A stretch of 64,000 nt of DNA. Source: Chloroflexi bacterium HGW-Chloroflexi-10 (GTDB lineage: Bacteria > Chloroflexota > Anaerolineae > Anaerolineales > Anaerolineaceae). The notes beneath the pieces were generated by a model that saw only the letters and a program-made list of their open reading frames with translations, did not search any database and was not told where the DNA came from. Where the stretch lies: contig PHBZ01000009.1 in the NCBI GenBank assembly GCA_002840755.1, forward strand, positions 1-64,000. Direction: 5' to 3'. Both the position numbers and the translations under genes were made by a program. Positions 7,069 to 14,131 of the stretch are shown piece after piece. Numbering within the stretch: the stretch's first letter is position 1; each line of letters opens with the position of its first letter.

Positions 7069-8886
7069 TTAACGAATCAGCATTGGCAAATAAAGCCTGT
7101 GCGCTGTAATCTGGTGTTCATACGCCCCCATATCCACAATGACGCTCCCATCCCAATCCCCATCTACAAAACGCGGGTTACCGTCCAAATCAGTCGTCAA
7201 ACTGATGACCGCATTCGTACCCGTATCAATCGCCGGGCTGCCGTATTTCAGGTGCAGATCGCCGTTGGCGGCGTCCACAAACATCGGATCATCCGCCAGG
7301 TTGCCGCCCCAATCCGTAACCGTACTGTTGTCATTGTAAATCCCTGCGCCACCAATCCCGCCTTCCACCAGGCTGGTGGTTAGGGTTATGCTTGCATCCG
7401 AATTATAAAGCTGGCTGCCAGCAAGCGCCGTATTGCTCCACAAGATGACGTTATTCAGGGTTGGGCTGCTGGCGCCGCCAACAGAACCATTGTTGAACAT
7501 CGCCCCGCCTTTGTTTGCAGCCAAGTTGCCTGAGAAAGTCACATTATTCAGGATCGGGCTGCTGGCGCCTTGAACACCAAAGTTATACATCGCCCCACCA
7601 GTATCAGCCGTGTTGCCCGAGAAGATCACATTATTCAGAATTGGACTGCTGGCGCCATCAGTACCATAATTAAACATCGCACCGCCAAAGTTATTAGCCG
7701 AGTTGCCCGAGAAGCTCACATTATTCAGAATCGGGCTGCTGGCGCCACCATCTGTACCATCATTAAACATCGCCCCGCCGTCAATGTTAGCCGTGTTGCC
7801 CGAGAAGCTCACATTATTCAGAATCGGGCTGCTGGCGCCTTGAAGACCAAAGTTAAATATCGCTCCGCCAAGGTTACCAGCCGAGTTGCCCGAGAAGGTC
7901 ACATTTGTCAGGCTCGGCCTGCTGGTACCTCCTACAGAACCATCATTAACCATCGCCCCGCCAAAGTAATCAGCCGAGTTGCCCGAAAAGGTCACATGAT
8001 TCAAGCTCGGGCTGCTGGTGCCTTTATAACCATCATTTAGCATCGCACCGCCTTTGTTTGCAGCCGAGTTGCCCAAAAAGGTCACATTAACCAGGTTTGG
8101 GCTGCTGACGCCACCGTAGGAACCATAGTTATACATCGCTCCGCCATAATCAGCTGTATTGCCCGAGAAAGTCACATTGGTCAGACTAGGGCTGCTAGCG
8201 CCTAGAAGACCATAGTTATACATCGCTCCACCATAATCAGCCGTGTTGCCCGAGAAGGTCACATTCCTAAAGCTCGGGCTGCACTCTTTTCCACTGCCTG
8301 CTCCAATACAGTAAAAACCGCCGCCCCATTCATTGGGGTTGCTTCCGTTGGCCTTCCCGGCGGTGATGATAAAGCCATCCAGGATAGTGCTTTCCGTGAT
8401 CGGGGTGATGCTGCCATCGGCGAAAACCACATGGTAATTGTTACCGCCAACAATATCGGCTGGGGTTTCCGCAATGTGGTTGCCATCCGTATTTATGTCA
8501 TTTCCGTCAATATCCCCGCTCAGTATGGTGGGGTTGGTTACCCAATTGCGCTCAGCCAGGCTGCTTTCGCCCCCGGCAAAACCACCATATAAGGCCACCC
8601 CGGGCAAGAGGTAAAAACTGTCTATTTGTGATAATCCTGGGGTATACACACCGGCGGCTACCCAGATCTCGTCCCCGCTGACTGCCACAGATAAAGCGGC
8701 TTGCAGGCCGGTGAAAGCCTTATCCCAACTTGATCCATCCGAATTATTCCCGATTTGGGAAACATACCAAACATCACCGCTTTCTTGCAGATGGATATCC
8801 GCCAGCACCGGATTAATCGACAACCCACTGATCAGAATCAGGGTTATTAAACACAGACCTACTGACTTTAATATTAGTTTACTCAT
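7069..8886 (-). CDS. Secreted beta-helix repeat (choice-of-anchor Q-like) surface protein
   Basis: A 605-aa protein. The ATG at 8886 gives a signal peptide (hydrophobic VGLCLITLILISGL, Ala cleavage region near residue 30); an upstream TTG is less likely. The mature part opens with WYVSQIGNNSDGSSWDKAF and GDEIWVAAGVYTP. Nine tandem repeats of about 30-35 residues follow (NVTFSGNTADYGGAM pattern, each ending SSP-L-), plus one worn copy. The C-terminus has SPAIDTG, DMGAYE and a short hydrophobic YLPMLI tail. Right-handed beta-helix architecture is expected. Probably a surface adhesin or carbohydrate-binding protein; no catalytic site recognised. Confidence 0.85.
   Translation of the reverse strand: MSKLILKSVGLCLITLILISGLSINPVLADIHLQESGDVWYVSQIGNNSDGSSWDKAFTGLQAALSVAVSGDEIWVAAGVYTPGLSQIDSFYLLPGVALYGGFAGGESSLAERNWVTNPTILSGDIDGNDINTDGNHIAETPADIVGGNNYHVVFADGSITPITESTILDGFIITAGKANGSNPNEWGGGFYCIGAGSGKECSPSFRNVTFSGNTADYGGAMYNYGLLGASSPSLTNVTFSGNTADYGGAMYNYGSYGGVSSPNLVNVTFLGNSAANKGGAMLNDGYKGTSSPSLNHVTFSGNSADYFGGAMVNDGSVGGTSRPSLTNVTFSGNSAGNLGGAIFNFGLQGASSPILNNVSFSGNTANIDGGAMFNDGTDGGASSPILNNVSFSGNSANNFGGAMFNYGTDGASSPILNNVIFSGNTADTGGAMYNFGVQGASSPILNNVTFSGNLAANKGGAMFNNGSVGGASSPTLNNVILWSNTALAGSQLYNSDASITLTTSLVEGGIGGAGIYNDNSTVTDWGGNLADDPMFVDAANGDLHLKYGSPAIDTGTNAVISLTTDLDGNPRFVDGDWDGSVIVDMGAYEHQITAHRLYLPMLIR
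7430..8275 (-). repeat. Tandem coding repeats (about 90-105 bp unit) in beta-helix gene
   Basis: On the + strand the phrases gagaaggtcacatt and gggctgctggcgcc recur about every 90-105 bp, nine to ten times. They encode the SGN-A--GGAM-N-G---SSP motif. The high identity of neighbouring units (7600-7850) points to recent tandem expansion or gene conversion. They also create a long but meaningless antisense frame. Confidence 0.8.
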
Positions 8887-9076
8887 AACAATGCCCCAAT
8901 CTAAATTTTTCAAAATTCCCTGGTTTTATTTATTAGAAACAATGATAAATTTATTCCCCTCGTTATTGGTTATTTAGCCTAATGCTTGAGTATATAGTTT
9001 TCCTGACGTTCAGTAAACTGATATTAACTATGAATTTGCCATATATTTTTAATAGAAGAAGATATACCTGTCACGA
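8887..9076. other. AT-rich divergent intergenic region
   Basis: About 190 AT-rich bases between the divergently transcribed beta-helix gene and the leader of regulator 2. I could not place a confident promoter. A 10-bp palindrome cagtaaactg sits near 9010. Confidence 0.4.
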
Positions 9077-9122
9077 TCACAAATTGCGCCTTTTTTCTTA
9101 AAGAGGAAGGTGCAATTTGTGA
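9077..9122. promoter_or_regulatory. 14-bp inverted repeat upstream of regulator 2
   Basis: TCACAAATTGCGCC (9077-9090) pairs with GGTGCAATTTGTGA (9109-9122) around an 18-base loop holding a T-run and a GAGGAA purine run. One G-T mismatch. It could be an operator or an early terminator for read-through; it does not resemble the motifs near the other regulators. Confidence 0.5.
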
Positions 9123-9148
9123 CCAAGGGCATTGTAAACCAGGCGCGA

Positions 9149-9174
9149 TACCCCACAAGGGGACGGGGTATAAT
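9149..9174 (+). promoter_or_regulatory. Palindromic unit plus -10 box of regulator 2 promoter
   Basis: One copy of the 18-bp unit (CCCCACAAGGGGACGG, ending 9166) is followed after 2 bp by TATAAT (9169-9174) and the ATG at 9185. The geometry is the same as at regulator 1, where three copies are present. Confidence 0.6.
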
Positions 9175-9184
9175 TAATTTTAGA

Positions 9185-11896
9185 ATGTCTGATTCCCTGC
9201 TCCTCACCAAGCTTTATATTCCTCCAGCGCGGCTTAAAGTTGTCGTCCGCCCCCGTCTAATCGAGCAGTTGAATGAGGGTCTCTTTGCGAGCCGCAAGCT
9301 GACCCTTATCTCTGCTCCTGCCGGGTTTGGTAAAACCACGCTGGCCAGCGAATGGGCTGCTGGTTGTGGGCTACCGGCGGCCTGGCTATCAATGGACGAA
9401 GGAGATAATGATCCCACCCGCTTTGTGACATACCTCGTTGCCGCATTGCAGACGGTTGCGGCGAATATTGGAGCAGGGGTGCTGGGTGTTCTACAAGCCT
9501 CTCAGCTAGCGCCGACCGAGTTTATTCTGATAACCCTGCTCAATGAAATTGCCACGATGCCGGACAATTTTGTTCTTGTCCTGGACGATTACCATGTGAT
9601 TGATTCCAAACCGGTTGACGAAGCACTCACCTTTCTGCTCGATCACCTGCCGCCACAGATGCACCTGGTGATCGCCACCCGCGAGGACCCGCCCTTACCT
9701 CTGGCCCGTCTGCGCGTTCGCGGCCAACTGACCGAACTGCGCGCGGCTGACCTGCGTTTCACTCCCGCCGAGGCTGCCGACTTTCTCAACCGGATGATGG
9801 GACTGAAACTGAGAGATGCAGACATCGCCGCGCTGGAAGCCCGCACCGAGGGCTGGGTTGCCGGTCTGCAACTGGCGGCGCTCTCCATGCTGGGGCGCTC
9901 CGACACCGCTGGTTTTATCCAGGCCTTTAGCGGAAGTCACCGCTTTGTGCTGGACTATCTGGTTGAAGAAGTTCTTCAGCACCAGTCTGAAAAGATCCGC
10001 AGCTTCTTACTGCAAACTGCTATTCTCAACAGGCTTTGTGCTGCTCTATGCAATGCCATTACTGAGCGGGAAGATAGCAAAGAAATTTTGGAAGTTCTGG
10101 AACGCAGCAACCTGTTCCTCATTCCACTTGATGATCAGCGCCAGTGGTATCGCTATCACCACCTTTTTGCTGATGTGCTGCAAACACACTTGATGGAGAC
10201 GCAACCTGAGCAGGTATTCAACCTGCATCAGCGGGCCAGTGTGTGGTATGAACAGAACGGATTACCACCCGATGCCATCCGTCACGCGCTGGCCGCGAAG
10301 GACTTTGAGCGCGCCGCGGAATTGATCGAACTGGCCTGGTCCGCAATGGATCGCAGTTACCAATCCGCCACATGGATTGGCTGGGTAAAGACACTGCCAA
10401 ATGAGTTGATCCGCGTCCGGCCGGTGCTGAGTGTTGGCTTCGCCTGGGCATTGCTGGATGGCGGCGAGTTGGAGATGAGCGAGGCCCTTTTGCATGACGC
10501 CGAGCGCTGGCTGGACACGCCGACGGATAAGATGGTCGTCGTGGATAAAGAACAATTTCGATCGCTGCCAGCTTCGATCGCCACCGCCCGGGCCTATCGC
10601 TCCCTGGCGCTCGGCAATGTTCCCGGCGCCGTGAAGTATGCTGAGCAAGCGCTTAAACTCACCCCCGAAGATGACCAGATCAGGCTCATGCAGGCTGCCT
10701 CGCTCCTGGGGCTTGCCCAGTATACAAGCGGAGACCTGGAAGCCGCCGAACAATCCCTGGCCGATTTTCACACGGACCTGCGAAAAACCGGCGAAATCCT
10801 GACCCTGATCGGCATCACATTTCTCCTGGCAGAAATCAGGATGGCGCTGGGACGCCTGCATGAGGCGGAAAACATTTATCAGCAATCGTTACGCCTTGCG
10901 GCCTGTCAGGACGAGCAATTACCCCTCGGAACGGCAGACCTGTACCGCGGCCTCAGTGAGCTTTTCATTGAACAAGGCGACCTGGAAGCCGCCGCGCAAC
11001 ACTTATTGACCAGCCAGAAGCTGGGCGAACAGAACCCGCTAACAGGTTGGCTGCATCGTCTGTATGTTACCCAGGCACGCCTGAAAGAGGCACAGGGAGA
11101 CCTGGATGGCACACTTGCCTTGCTTGATGAGGCGGCGCGCGTATATATTCGAGGCCCGCTGCCGGATGTGCATCCAATCGCAGCTTTAAAAACGCAGATC
11201 TGGCTCAAGCAGGGCAGGCTGGTTGAAGCCCTGGGGTGGGCGCGTGAGCAAGGCTTAGCGGTGGATGATGATATGAGCTACTCACGCGAGTTCGAACACA
11301 TCACACTGGCCCGGGTGCTCATCGCCGCGGGTAAAAACGATCGGGAGGGTGGTTCCCTTGACGAGGCTACCCGGCTTCTGGGACGTCTTCTGCAAGCGGC
11401 AGAATCTGGCGGCCGGATGGGCAGTGTGATCCAAATCCAGCTGCTGCAAGCCCTTGCTTTCCAGGCGCAAGATAACCTCCCCCACGCCCTGGCAGCGCTG
11501 GAACGCGCCCTAACGCTGGCCGAGCCGGAAGGTTATGTTCGTATCTTTGTGGATGAAGGTGAAGCTATGCGATTATTGATTGAAAAACAATCGAACAATC
11601 GAGACCATCCGCTGAGCGGTTATACGGACAAAATTTTAGCTGCCTTTACACAACCGGCAGCTGCGCCAAAATCAGCAAACATGCATCAAAAACCAGACAT
11701 GATAGAGCCTTTGAGCGAACGTGAGTTGGAAGTGCTCAGGCTGCTCCGAGGCGAATTAAGCGGCCCAGAAATTGCACAACATTTGATTGTGTCGATCAAT
11801 ACCTTGCGCACCCACACCAAAAGCATTTTCAACAAACTGGGGGTCAACAACCGCCGGGCGGCTATCCGCCGCGCCGAGGAACTCGATTTATTCTAG
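9185..11896 (+). CDS. MalT-like ATP-dependent LuxR-family transcriptional regulator (module 2)
   Basis: A 903-aa STAND regulator. It has the opening LLTKLYIPPARLK, Walker A APAGFGKTT (about 44-52), Walker B VLVLDDYH and a long TPR-like middle (AAQHLLTSQKLGEQ, DGTLALLDEAARVY). The C-terminal LuxR HTH opens PLSERELEVLRLL. The N-terminal 300 residues resemble regulators 1 and 3, and the helical middle is closest to regulator 3. The HTH differs (NTLRTHTKSIF instead of TIKGHN), so its DNA target may differ. A GTG at 9110 would extend it, but ATG 9185 matches regulator 1. A strong terminator follows, so it is transcribed apart from its downstream operon. Confidence 0.9.
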   Translation: MSDSLLLTKLYIPPARLKVVVRPRLIEQLNEGLFASRKLTLISAPAGFGKTTLASEWAAGCGLPAAWLSMDEGDNDPTRFVTYLVAALQTVAANIGAGVLGVLQASQLAPTEFILITLLNEIATMPDNFVLVLDDYHVIDSKPVDEALTFLLDHLPPQMHLVIATREDPPLPLARLRVRGQLTELRAADLRFTPAEAADFLNRMMGLKLRDADIAALEARTEGWVAGLQLAALSMLGRSDTAGFIQAFSGSHRFVLDYLVEEVLQHQSEKIRSFLLQTAILNRLCAALCNAITEREDSKEILEVLERSNLFLIPLDDQRQWYRYHHLFADVLQTHLMETQPEQVFNLHQRASVWYEQNGLPPDAIRHALAAKDFERAAELIELAWSAMDRSYQSATWIGWVKTLPNELIRVRPVLSVGFAWALLDGGELEMSEALLHDAERWLDTPTDKMVVVDKEQFRSLPASIATARAYRSLALGNVPGAVKYAEQALKLTPEDDQIRLMQAASLLGLAQYTSGDLEAAEQSLADFHTDLRKTGEILTLIGITFLLAEIRMALGRLHEAENIYQQSLRLAACQDEQLPLGTADLYRGLSELFIEQGDLEAAAQHLLTSQKLGEQNPLTGWLHRLYVTQARLKEAQGDLDGTLALLDEAARVYIRGPLPDVHPIAALKTQIWLKQGRLVEALGWAREQGLAVDDDMSYSREFEHITLARVLIAAGKNDREGGSLDEATRLLGRLLQAAESGGRMGSVIQIQLLQALAFQAQDNLPHALAALERALTLAEPEGYVRIFVDEGEAMRLLIEKQSNNRDHPLSGYTDKILAAFTQPAAAPKSANMHQKPDMIEPLSERELEVLRLLRGELSGPEIAQHLIVSINTLRTHTKSIFNKLGVNNRRAAIRRAEELDLF

Positions 11897-11912
11897 ACAG
11901 CCCGAAATCAGC

Positions 11913-11958
11913 AGCCCCAGCAGATATTGCAAACCATCTGCTGGGGCTTTTTTGTTTT
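11913..11958 (+). terminator. Rho-independent terminator after regulator 2
   Basis: A 13-bp perfect stem AGCCCCAGCAGAT / ATCTGCTGGGGCT with a 10-base loop and a TTTTTT run. It separates regulator 2 from the effector genes, which therefore need their own promoter. Confidence 0.9.
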
Positions 11959-11967
11959 CTACCATCA

Positions 11968-11997
11968 ATCACCATATCAATCACATTATGTGGTGAT
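11968..11997. promoter_or_regulatory. Inverted repeat upstream of module 2 small gene
   Basis: ATCACCA (11968-11974) and TGGTGAT (11991-11997) flank 16 bases. A weak -10 TATCCT follows at 12020-12025, about 38 bp from the dyad centre. Comparable placement to modules 1 and 3. Confidence 0.4.
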
Positions 11998-12053
11998 GAC
12001 ACCTCACCACCTCCGGCGGTATCCTATGGACAGATTAATCATAAGAGAAAAAC

Positions 12054-12317
12054 ATGAGGAACAAAATGATTGATACACCTACCCCGAATGCTCCGTATTA
12101 CGAAATCCGCCTCAAGGGACATCTGGAGACCCGTTGGATGAAGTGGTTCAACGGCATGACGATCAAGCTGGAAGACAACGGCGATACGCTGCTAACCGGT
12201 CCGGTGGTCGACCAGGCTGCGCTGCATGGTTTACTCAAAAAAGTGCGCGATGTGGGTCTGCCCTTGCTCTCGGTTAATTCCATTGAGACAGATACTGAGG
12301 AGGTTACCGAGACGTAA
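12054..12317 (+). CDS. Small conserved protein of the regulator-oxidoreductase module (copy 2)
   Basis: An 87-aa protein (or 83 aa from the second ATG at 12066, which has the better ribosome site GAGGAACAAA). It carries the core GHLETRW--WF-GMTIKLE, GDTLLTGPVVDQAALHGLL and KKVRD-GLPLLSVN shared with the other copies. No signal peptide or membrane helix. It is first in the module 2 effector operon, 157 bp after regulator 2 and beyond a terminator. Function unknown. Confidence 0.8.
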   Translation: MRNKMIDTPTPNAPYYEIRLKGHLETRWMKWFNGMTIKLEDNGDTLLTGPVVDQAALHGLLKKVRDVGLPLLSVNSIETDTEEVTET

Positions 12318-12397
12318 ATTCCCAACCTATTTTATCGATCAAGATTCAGTCTCATTCAAAACAAGTCATTTGGATTAATACAAAAAAGGAAAAAAAT

Positions 12398-13069
12398 ATG
12401 AAAACATTACAAAAAGTTGGCGGTTTTGCCGCGCTGTACATGGCAGCCGCCTATCTGATCGGAATGGTCATCTTTCTCGTCGTTCTGGACTACACCAACA
12501 TCAGTAACCCGGCCCAAAAGGTGGCACTACTTGTCGAAATGCAGATGATCAGCTTTTCGACCAACCTGCTCATGTACGTGTTCTTTGGCGTTTTCCTGAT
12601 CGTCCTGTCGCTGGCATTGTATGACCGGTTGAAATCCGGCGCACCGGCGATGATGCAGGTGGCAACCGTGATTGGGATCATCTGGGCTGGCTCGCTGGTC
12701 GCCAGCGGTATGGTCGCGAATGCCGGAATCGCCCCTGTCGTTGCGCTGTATGCCGAAGATCCGACCCAGGCTGCATTGGCGTGGCAGGGAATCGAATCCG
12801 TGGCAAATGGGCTGGGCAACGCCAATGGCGAGATCCTGGGCGGCCTTTGGGCAGTGTTGGTTAGCGCAGCCGCACTGCGGGTTGGCGGGCTTCCTAAGGG
12901 TCTGAATATCCTCGGTTTGTTGGTTGGCGCTGTGGGCATCATCTCAATTATTCCAGGGTTGACCAACCTGTTGATCGGAGTATTTGGCTTGAGCCAAATA
13001 CTCTGGTACGTCGGGCTGGGGATTGTGCTGCTGCGCAGCAATCCGGGCAAAACAAAGGAGGAAGTCTGA
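12398..13069 (+). CDS. DUF4386-like integral membrane protein (module 2)
   Basis: A 223-aa membrane protein with about six hydrophobic segments: [20 protein letters not shown] at the N-terminus, [37 protein letters not shown] and three more near the C-terminus. Good ribosome site (aaaaagga). Topology and position match the DUF4386 genes of module 1, although the residue pattern is divergent. Its stop overlaps the ATG of an in-frame extension of the next gene (TGATG), a sign of coupled translation. Confidence 0.75.
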   Translation: MKTLQKVGGFAALYMAAAYLIGMVIFLVVLDYTNISNPAQKVALLVEMQMISFSTNLLMYVFFGVFLIVLSLALYDRLKSGAPAMMQVATVIGIIWAGSLVASGMVANAGIAPVVALYAEDPTQAALAWQGIESVANGLGNANGEILGGLWAVLVSAAALRVGGLPKGLNILGLLVGAVGIISIIPGLTNLLIGVFGLSQILWYVGLGIVLLRSNPGKTKEEV

Positions 13070-13116
13070 TGGCTGGAAGTAATATGGCTACTCTAAATAA
13101 ATGGAAGGATACTCAA

Positions 13117-14073
13117 ATGAAAGCGATTGTATACACAAAATTCGGACCACCTGATGTTCTTCAACTCAAAGAAGTAAGAAAACCCACACCTAAAAACAAC
13201 GAGGTGCTGATAAAAATATATGCAACAACAATTGTTAAAGAAGACCCAGACATGAGAGCTTCCCCAGGTTTTAACGGTCTTCTGAAACCCAGAAACCCTA
13301 TATTGGGACAAGAGCTAGCCGGGGAGGTCGAAGCGATAGGCAAAGATGTGACCCGATTTAAACCAGGCGACCAAGTATTTGGCATAGACTCGTTTGGCGC
13401 ATATGCTGAATACAAATGTATGCCTGAAGACAAAGCGCTTGCCATAAAACCGAACACCGTAAGCTATGAAGACGCCGCCAGCATTCCGAATGGGGCATTA
13501 ACTGCACTGCCTTTCCTCAGGGATAAGGGCAATATCCATAGTGAACAAAGCGTGCTGATTTATGGCGCTTCCGGATCGGTTGGCATTGCCGCGGTACAGC
13601 TGGCCAAGTATTATGGAGCGAAGGTGACCGGGGTATGCAGTACCACGAATTTAGACCGGGTCAAATCTTTGGGAGCCGACCTGGTGATTGATTACACCCA
13701 AGAGAATTTTACCGAAAACGGCAAGACCTATGACATTATTTTTGACACGGTCGGCAAGCGTTCGTTTTCAGAGTGCAAAGGTTCACTGACGGATGAAGGC
13801 ACCTATCTTGCGACAGTCCCTACTCCGGAAATTATGCTTCAAGCGTTAAGAACTGCAAAGAGCAGCAGAAAAAAGGTAAAATTTGCTGCAACGGGCCTGA
13901 GACAACCAAGTGAGAAAATCAAGGATCTTATCTTTCTCACAGAGTTGGTCGAGACAGGTAAGATAAAACCGGTCATTGATAGATGCTATCCATTGGAACA
14001 GACTGCCGAGGCGCACCGCTATGTCGAGCAAGGACACAAAAAAGGCAATGTCGTCATCACTGTAGTGCAATAA
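13117..14073 (+). CDS. Zinc-independent MDR NAD(P)-dependent oxidoreductase, module 2
   Basis: A 318-aa enzyme starting [20 protein letters not shown]. It has [13 protein letters not shown], a FGAYAEY turn, a nucleotide site [19 protein letters not shown] and VTGVCST, and the tail [11 protein letters not shown]. No zinc-binding cysteine set. Expected to reduce a carbonyl, quinone or enone with NAD(P)H; the substrate is unknown. An ATG at 13069 with an excellent ribosome site (ggaggaagtctg) would add 16 residues. I prefer 13117 because copies 1 and 3 begin at the same MKAIV and it has its own AAGGA. Confidence 0.88.
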   Translation: MKAIVYTKFGPPDVLQLKEVRKPTPKNNEVLIKIYATTIVKEDPDMRASPGFNGLLKPRNPILGQELAGEVEAIGKDVTRFKPGDQVFGIDSFGAYAEYKCMPEDKALAIKPNTVSYEDAASIPNGALTALPFLRDKGNIHSEQSVLIYGASGSVGIAAVQLAKYYGAKVTGVCSTTNLDRVKSLGADLVIDYTQENFTENGKTYDIIFDTVGKRSFSECKGSLTDEGTYLATVPTPEIMLQALRTAKSSRKKVKFAATGLRQPSEKIKDLIFLTELVETGKIKPVIDRCYPLEQTAEAHRYVEQGHKKGNVVITVVQ

Positions 14074-14090
14074 CACTTTAAAACTAAACA

Positions 14091-14120
14091 ACAGGACATC
14101 CTAAAACATGGATGTCCTGT
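14091..14120. terminator. 11-bp inverted repeat between module 2 and regulator 3
   Basis: ACAGGACATCC and GGATGTCCTGT form a perfect stem with an 8-base loop. No T-run follows, so it is either a weak terminator for module 2 or an operator for regulator 3, whose ATG is only 12 bp further on. Confidence 0.5.
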
Positions 14121-14131
14121 ATACTTAATTG

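Noticed and set aside
6973-7383. Plus-strand frame of 136 codons over the end of the beta-helix gene
   Set aside because: Antisense to a well-supported coding region; composition is a shadow.
7570-8040. Plus-strand open frame of 156 codons with a repeating SRVAREAHIIQN peptide
   Set aside because: It is the antisense reading of the tandem repeats in the beta-helix gene; the repeat DNA keeps the frame open. No ribosome site or family match.
13069-13116. 16-codon leader ORF or fused small protein before the module 2 oxidoreductase
   Set aside because: It is in frame with the oxidoreductase and has a good ribosome site, so at most it is an N-terminal extension; no separate stop.
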